Shown: piece after piece, positions 58,625 through 64,000 of the stretch
Layout of the letters: each line of letters starts with the position of its first letter
Numbering within the stretch: the stretch's first letter is position 1
Source: Conchocele bisecta
Taxonomy: Eukaryota > Mollusca > Bivalvia > Lucinida > Thyasiridae
Assembly: GCA_029237695.1 (NCBI GenBank)
Contig: CM055280.1
Coordinates: 27,904,560-27,968,559 of the forward strand
Direction: 5' to 3'
Length of the DNA: 64,000 nucleotides
The notes under the pieces: generated by a model
Told to the model about the DNA's origin: nothing
The model's database searches: none
What the model saw: the letters and a program-made list of their open reading frames with translations, nothing else
Position numbers and translations under genes: made by a program

Positions 58625-59919
58625 TCAGTAGAGTGCTGAGACGTATCGGCCATCTTCGATGTTGAGTTGTGCGTCGGTAATTATATATAAGTACACGTTC
58701 AATGGCCCATTTCCATCCGCCTCTTTGGTTATCTGGATCGTCACACCCTCGCTGGCGTTCTCAACTTGGCGTCCGCTACCGTGTATTTGGTCGTCGTCGC
58801 TGGCTCGCATGTCTAGCCATAGCGCGTAATTGGTATTCAGAAACTCCGCGAGGGAGACGGCCGAGAGCTGCAGGTCTTTGGCAACCGCGGCAACCTCCGG
58901 GGAGCGCTTGGAGCCGGCAGCAAACTGCTTTCTTACTTCGTCCCACTGCTGGTGCGCGCGAAGACCCACGCTGTAGAGTTGATTGGGTACTCCTCGATCG
59001 TCACCTCTACCTTCGTGATTTTGGGGTTATAGAATTTGTCGGTTTTTCTAACACCGAACGCGAACCGAGCCTCCTCGAACAGCATCAGTATACCTTTCAT
59101 CGAGCGGGCGGGTACGTTGACGTTAATATTCCACAATGTGTCGCCTTTGTCTTTCGTCATCTTGCGATGGCGAAGAACTCGGTCGTAAAGTATGGCAACG
59201 CGCCCGGCGTACTGGGTTCTGATCAATCGCGCGAGTTCGGGCATCGTGACCATGTCGTACTCCAGCGAAACATTATCGATCGAATACGTCGATAACAGTC
59301 GCTGTTATGAGAACTCGGCCGTAGTCGTTGAAACGTTAGTTCGTATTCGAGGCAGTCAGCCAAAGCGCTCTGATAGTAGGGCATGTGACTCTCCAGCAAC
59401 TCAAAGTCGAGCGTAATGTAGAAGCGGTTGCCGTAAGCGCCAGCGACCGCATTGTCACTCGCATTGTTATCTGCCTTGTTAGCAGCCCCGATTCTAAGTC
59501 TGGTTACGTTCTTATTTTTGCTGGTGTCAATACCCTGATAGACGGCGTTTTCGCGCTCTTGTGCCGTCTTCCACAGTCCTGATAGCAATGGTAGACGTCG
59601 CTGTCGTCGATCGACATCACCTTCATTACCAGAAAATCTTTATCATAGTCTTCTTGACTATGGCGCGACTCAGGTTCTGAACGACGGTTCGGTCCGCGTC
59701 CGTCGACGTTAGCGAAATATTGAAAGCGAGGCGAACAGTACGCGGCACAATGACGTCGTGAGTTCCGAGGTTGGGGAAGCGGACTAAGAGCTGCTGGTTC
59801 TGGTCGATCGTCGATGGGTTGTTCGTAATAACGACACTCTGTCTCACGCCTTTTGCCCCGAGGGGCTCACGCAGTCTGCGGTATGGATTGAGTTTGCGAC
59901 CGTATTGACTCGAAGACAT
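58625..59919 (-). pseudogene. Hexon-like major capsid protein, frameshifted
   Basis: It would form the virion shell. The start is the ATG at 59919: the N-terminus includes YGRKLNPYRRLREPLG and LLVRFPNLGTHDVIVPRTVR. The second frame (59588 to about 59300) has AYGNRFYITLDFELLESHMP and ALADCLEYELTF. The third (59253 to about 58990) has LARLIRTQYAGRVAILYDRV and VPARSMKGILMLFEEARF. The last (58969-58625) has RAHQQWDEVRKQFAAGS, SLAEFLNTNYALWLDMRA and DAQLNIEDGRYVSALY. Breaks lie near 59640, 59300 and 58990. About 430 codons, short for a double-jelly-roll capsid but right for this cnidarian/mollusc element group as I remember it. The assignment rests on pattern recognition plus gene context. Confidence 0.7.
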
Positions 59920-59985
59920 AATTAATTTTATTGAAACTATTAAACCTGTATTGTTTTGTCTTTAATATAATAATAATTATTAAAG
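59920..59985. promoter_or_regulatory. Divergent promoter between capsid gene and structural coiled-coil gene
   Basis: The 66 bp between the two start codons are almost entirely A/T (TTTAATATAATAATAATTAT), inside an otherwise GC-richer region. This makes it the likely shared promoter of the capsid gene (minus) and the 59986 gene (plus). Confidence 0.5.
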
Positions 59986-61081
59986 ATGGCTGGTCTCGAT
60001 ATTGGCATGGACGAATTCGATCGCACTACGGGCGACCGAGACGATTACCTCGATGATGATGATGATATCAATCCATATAGCCGCGGAGAGGGCTTGGACG
60101 GTGATGAGGATGAAACGACCTTCATAGAGCACCCACCCGAGGCGAGTACATATTTCGAAACGTGGAAGGACCAACCCAAAACTCCGGCATGGGCGGGCGG
60201 TTACGAGATTCCTGCGGGGATCTCCGAGGGTGAGCTGGCGTCTCTCGAGGAAACGGATACTCTGGTGAAACGGTGGGAGAGTATAGTGTCTCTACACGGC
60301 ATCAAGGCCAAGTTGGAGTTCCGCAGCACTAAAAGAGGAGACCTGTGGGTTAAATGGGGCAATAGCTGGAAGTTGCTGACGTACAAGAACGACCCAACGA
60401 AGTTCCTCAGCACCTCTTCATTGAACCGATATGGAGCACCCCTCCAACGAGCTCTCGGAGTGATCGACGACATTCGGGCGCCGCTGCCTACAAAAATGAT
60501 AAAAACCTTTCAGGCTACCGACAAAACGCTGGCGAAGACGGCCGCCACTATAGAAACGATCGAGCTCAGCGAGATCCGTCGCGTAGCCACCGACGTTATT
60601 AACACGATTGAAACCACGGTCAACGAAATAAACGGCACGAAGTTTGACCCACCGTTACCTCTTCGCGAACTCCCGGGGACTCGATAAGGTTCTGCAAACA
60701 ACTCGGGGCGAACTAGTCAATAACCTCTCAAACTCTCAGCGCTGGACAAACATATCGCTCTAGAAGAAAGAAAAATAAAGGAAGCACGGGCGATAGAGAA
60801 TCTACCGAGCGGATCAACAAACTCCTGCGGTCGTTGCGGACGAAAGAGAAGCTCGATTGGAGGCTGCCTCGACTAACCGTGAGACGCTTTCCGGTCAATT
60901 AAGTCGGAGCCGCGAAACAATCTCGAGGGTTCTGCACGAGGACACTACACTCGGTGCGCGTATTCGCACTCTGTTCAGAGAGAAGGGCGTCACGATAATA
61001 ACCGTCATCGCGGCTTTCAGCATGATTATATCGACCCTAATTCTATCTATATCGTCTCTATTTGTAGCTGTCAATTTGTAT

Positions 61082-61112
<31 letters not shown>

Positions 61113-61467
61113 ACCAGCACCAGCACCAGCACCAGCTCCATCCGGTGGGGTAAAAAAATGGATAAAAAAACAACTAAAAGCCCTCGCCAATCTCCTGGCT
61201 AAATTAGCAGGAAAGTTGGCTGCCGCGCTGCCTGGGTTGATCGGGGGTCTCCTCTCCTTCTTGTTATCTATATTATCAAAAACGGTCGGATTGCTCGCCA
61301 ATAAAACTTGGGCTTTAATAAACGTGGCAATCGCCGGTCTCCTATTATTCTCTGCCAGAGAGTTCCTACAACCAAAGCGCGTAAATAATCCGATCGCCAC
61401 GAGGGCGATGACGAGCCCTAATTTCTCCTCCTCGTGTGTTGTGCTTCCAATTTCACCCAATCTGTGA
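59986..61467 (+). pseudogene. Large coiled-coil/hydrophobic element protein with Ala-Pro repeat, frameshifted
   Basis: From the ATG at 59986 the first 233 residues are intact. They have an acidic start (MAGLDIGMDEFDRTTGDRDD, then a D run), 'ETWKDQPKTPAWAGGYEIPA', and a folded-looking part with KLEFRSTKRGDLWVKWGNSW. After 60687 two or three frames carry a helical, charged stretch to REKGVTIITVIAAFSMIIST (about 60983), a membrane segment. Another frame holds an (Ala-Pro)n linker at 61084-61140, KKWIKKQLKALANLLAKLAG (amphipathic, about 61156) and hydrophobic ALPGLIGGLLSFLLSILSKT. It ends at 61467. It may be one roughly 490-codon gene or two. A basic amphipathic helix followed by hydrophobic segments suggests membrane contact; the family was not identified. 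Confidence 0.5.
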
Positions 61468-61569
61468 TTGATTGGGGTGTGGGTGAAACAACGGGTTCAA
61501 ATGAACTTGATGGGGTGGCCAATTCGTGAATTGGGGGTTTTATGAAATCTTTTTCAAATTTATTTGAAT
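61468..61569. repeat. Convergent spacer with mini-palindromes
   Basis: CCAATTCGTGAATTGG at 61519-61534 is identical to 56710-56725. Related hairpins lie at 61457-61475 and 61586-61600. The spacer lies between two genes that converge, where a terminator would be expected, so the hairpins could also act at transcript ends. Confidence 0.6.
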
Positions 61570-62738
61570 TTACAACATAACAACACCAATCGCAGATTGG
61601 GTGAACCCGATCATGTTGGGGGTGCGCTTGATGATATCCGTGTTCACGTTACCGTTGTGGCCGATTTTTTGATTGGCGGTGGCGATTACGATCTGATTAT
61701 TGTAACCGTCAACCGGGTCGTCTCGTAGTATCATATTGCTCGGCGCCATATAAAGACCTATTCCAAACATAGTCTACTGGGGTGCTGGCATTCTGCAAAA
61801 CGTCTTGATAATTCTGGATCGCCTTCTCCAGGTCCACCCTAGCTGAGATGGCGTCCTCTACAAGTGCCAAGAATTGTTTTTGTGCATCAAACGCTGTTCC
61901 CGTGCCCAGTAAATAGAACTGCGAGTTTGCTTCTGTGCGCCGAGGATGGACCAGACGTATGTGCGAATGGAGTCGTTGACGCGAGTAACCCCGGCCTGCG
62001 TGAACCCTATACCCTTATCTAACATAAATGTACCCCACGCGTCCTGAACCTCAGCAGCCTGCTGTATGTAATCGACGTGAGCCCGTTTCGGAGGTAACAT
62101 TTTACAAGAAAACACGCCACAGTGCCGACCTCCAGACACTTCCGGCCCGAATGTCATCATCGCGGGGTCAAAATTCCCCGCGTTCCGACTGACGATGTGG
62201 TCACCGTGTGATCGTCCCCGAGGCCGGTGCTGGTAGGAAACGCTTTCTGTCTCCAGTCCGCGTCTTTTGAAACGTTAATAAATTCGTTACACAGTCTTTC
62301 AAACGCCATACGGTCGTATGCGTTGGAAATGGATCCTAGGCGTCGTCTTGAGGTATGAAATACCTAGTGTTCTTTGAGAATCCTCCTAATAGTATAATAC
62401 GCATGAAAGTTGTAGACACTTCGGAGCATGACATTCTTGGATGTCAGATGGTCTTTATATGAAACTCCACACCCGCTGTGCGCACCATACAGCGAAATTT
62501 ATTTGGTTCTGCCAAAACTGCATCGGTGTTGCTTTCCACCCGTTTACCACCTCCATCGTATTAATCTTGGGCAGCCTATATTTCTCAAACGTGTTAGGGA
62601 AATTGGTGGCAAAGCCGCTGTCCGGTACTAACCGTTACGGTTGGGTGTACAAGGTGGTTTAACAACGTCTTTTTGCGTGTATTTACCTCCGACCGCGTAC
62701 TTTGCATTAGAGTTAAAGCTGAATGCTTTGGTATCCAT
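61570..62738 (-). pseudogene. Structural-type element protein, unknown family, frameshifted
   Basis: The ATG at 62738 begins MDTKAFSFNSNAKYAVGGKY; a stop appears near 62630. Then, in other frames: LPKINTMEVVNGWKATPMQF (about 62580), the frame around 62160-61858 with DAWGTFMLDKGIGFTQAGVT and VNDSIRTYVWSILGAQKQTR, an intermediate part with ARVDLEKAIQNYQDVL (about 61840), and the end (61770-61570) with RDDPVDGYNNQIVIATANQK. About 390 codons. Repeated 'IGFTQ' motifs occur. I associate it loosely with capsid-neighbouring proteins of the same element group. It starts 14 bp from the next, divergent gene. Confidence 0.45.
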
Positions 62739-62752
62739 TGAAATATATTATT

Positions 62753-63494
62753 ATGTTTGCTACTATCACTAATGTTCAAAAATGGAGTTGTGAACTTCAA
62801 AAATCAATCGACAACTGCTGCGGAAAACGCCGGGTAGGCCTTAGATCAATCACCTTCACGGTTGGGTGGAAAAACATTGAAATGTACAAGGATATCAAAG
62901 GAATAGAACGGGTAGAGGCTATCTTGCCGGTAGATATACATCTAGAGGAATTAGCTGCCGTAGTACGTCCTGACCTTTGGGGTTTCAGAGATGTCCAAGC
63001 TTCAATCGCAAGGAATATACCTGTTAGTGCACTCTCACAGTCTCAAAAGCCACGGGGATTGAGCGACATTGTCCGTTGATAAAAAAATAAAGATCACTCC
63101 GGGGTTGGCCTCAATGTTAGGATTTAAATTTGCACCCCCTTACAACGAGGATGAAGGGCGAGTTTTCCCCGTTGAACTTTGTCTTCCCCGTGGGTTATCA
63201 CCGCGGCGATACCCCAGTAAACTTCAACCTTCACAAAACTCTCAGGGTGCACCTTCATCGGGTGAACACATCGTACAACACGGTAGACGGATAACCCCCA
63301 GCACATTACTGAAAACTGTGCCCGCCAGCGACTGTTTCTATGGCGAGACTGTGACCTTAGACTTCCCACACCCCGAGATGAAAGTTTTTGGAATCGGGAC
63401 ACATCCACGATTGAAGATTTCTATTCTTGATGATAAAGGGAGAGAGTTGAAGAACGATTACCCGATTTCGGTCGTCCTAGAAATTTCAAATTAA
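62753..63494 (+). pseudogene. Candidate minor capsid (penton-like) protein, compensating frameshifts
   Basis: The ATG at 62753 starts MFATITNVQKWSCELQKSID; the first part contains LRSITFTVGWKNIEMYKDIK. A frame change at about 63075 leads to KIKITPGLASMLGFKFAPP, resembling the 'L...LGF' segment of Polinton minor capsid proteins (weak memory). From 63160 to 63291 the sense frame is the next one (VNFNLHKTLRVHLHRVNTSY); it then returns, giving TVPASDCFYGETVTLDFPHP and KISILDDKGRELKNDYPISV to 63494. About 245 codons, beta-rich. Divergent from and 14 bp away from 62738. Penton identity is an inference from size, context and the LGF motif. Confidence 0.45.
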
Positions 63495-63530
63495 TTGAAA
63501 AAATTAAGAAAATTATTTAGAATTAAACGC

Positions 63531-64000
63531 ATGTTCGTAATATATATTATCAACATTATGAGTATATACGGACCAGGTAGTTCTTCCGATTGGGTGACAA
63601 ATTCAAAGAATTTGGAACCGGCAGAAGGGGGATTCATCCCGACAGAGGGCGACTTTTTAACTACCCAAAAAACAAAGGCCTTGATCAATAGAATTATATC
63701 GAGGGCCACGGACGAGATTCACAAGAGTCTACTGTCACAACTTAGAGAATATGCCCTGGCTGTGAATACACAAAGTCGTGAAGAAACGCATACGGAACTA
63801 AACGAACTAGTGAAAAAATAACCTAATTTTCGAAAAGAGGCCCGGTTGGGGATTGATAAAGTCCGAGAAGACCACCAGGCGGACCTTACGGAGGCTTATG
63901 ATGCGTTGCTACTTAAAGGAGGACTCTCTCAGCAAAGAAGCGGCACTTACCGAACTAGATGGGAAAATAACCAAATTTCGAAAAGAGAGCAGGTCGGATA
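63531..64000 (+). pseudogene. Coiled-coil protein, C-terminal part beyond the window
   Basis: The ATG at 63531 or 63558 (MSIYGPGSSSDWVTNSKNLE) opens a frame to 63821 that ends in a helical region (LALAVNTQ-type, ELNELVKK). After a TAA at 63819 the same frame stays open to the window edge with FRKEARLGIDKVREDHQADL, and the neighbouring frame repeats KITKFRKESRSD. Residues DWVTNSKNLE are encoded by a 27-bp repeat shared with 56755-56781. The protein is probably longer and fibrous; the family is unknown. Confidence 0.4.

Larger units (their letters stand above)
49860..64000. mobile_element. Decayed Polinton/Maverick-type (adintovirus-like) element, partial
   Basis: The hallmark set occurs together: family B DNA polymerase with N-terminal zinc finger and nuclease-like region, retroviral-type integrase, A32/FtsK-like ATPase and hexon-like major capsid protein, plus candidate minor capsid and accessory proteins. 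The left boundary is not proven. The first element-like sequence is GATACCACCTACGTTGGTATC (49859-49879), followed by a duplicated CACCACCCCCGA block at about 49904 and 49954. The right end lies beyond the window, so terminal inverted repeats cannot be tested. Nearly all long genes are frameshifted. No cysteine protease gene was found in this part. Confidence 0.85.

Noticed and set aside
58702..59295. 197-residue + frame opposite the capsid gene
   Set aside because: Antisense to the conserved capsid frames; its Arg/Pro/Trp-rich composition is typical of a shadow frame.

Overview
The window looks like AT-rich, repeat-dense nuclear DNA from a marine invertebrate, most likely a bivalve mollusc. 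That is an inference. It rests on long intron-like gaps, many short foldback elements, a Tc1 element, a hAT element, and several elements whose ends flank tandem core repeats, an architecture I know from bivalve 'pearl'-type elements. No rRNA, tRNA or CRISPR array was recognised, and no complete host gene can be read.

Bases 1-11,700 hold palindromic MITEs, a mariner transposase relic, a Tc1/mariner element with perfect 21-bp inverted ends (2361-3744), an 84-bp minisatellite and three core-repeat elements. Bases 11,790-19,655 are a large satellite-like expansion (core 'TTGGTTAAAGTTTTT...'), interrupted by a retroposon with a 13-bp target-site duplication. Bases 21,100-23,216 are another bounded tandem array. 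Bases 23,400-38,000 are mostly intron-like or intergenic sequence with dispersed MITEs. They include a candidate three-exon 3' end of a host gene (24,337-26,279, +) and a candidate first exon with a promoter (37,418-37,775, -). Bases 38,011-42,188 are a hAT (ZMYM1/P52rIPK-like) transposon with TIRs; its gene is broken and a reverse-transcriptase-like relic lies inside it. Bases 42,200-49,850 hold weak repeats and one possible small exon.

The most interesting part is about 49,860 to the end of the window. It is the left part of a decayed Polinton/Maverick-type (adintovirus-like) element. It carries a protein-primed-type family B DNA polymerase, a retroviral-type integrase, an FtsK/HerA (A32)-like packaging ATPase, a hexon-like major capsid protein, a candidate minor capsid protein, a zinc-finger protein, a SAP-like protein and several small membrane or coiled-coil proteins. 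Nearly every long gene is broken by single-base indels, so it appears to be an old endogenous copy, although uncorrected assembly indels would look the same.

The element looks bimodal: an AT-rich left part (zinc finger, SAP-like, polymerase) and a GC-richer right part (integrase, ATPase, capsid). The polymerase and integrase converge with overlapping stop codons at the junction. The right part also carries about nine copies of a tiny palindrome (CCAATT..AATTGG type), some inside reading frames. I know of no description of these and consider them the best candidate for something new.
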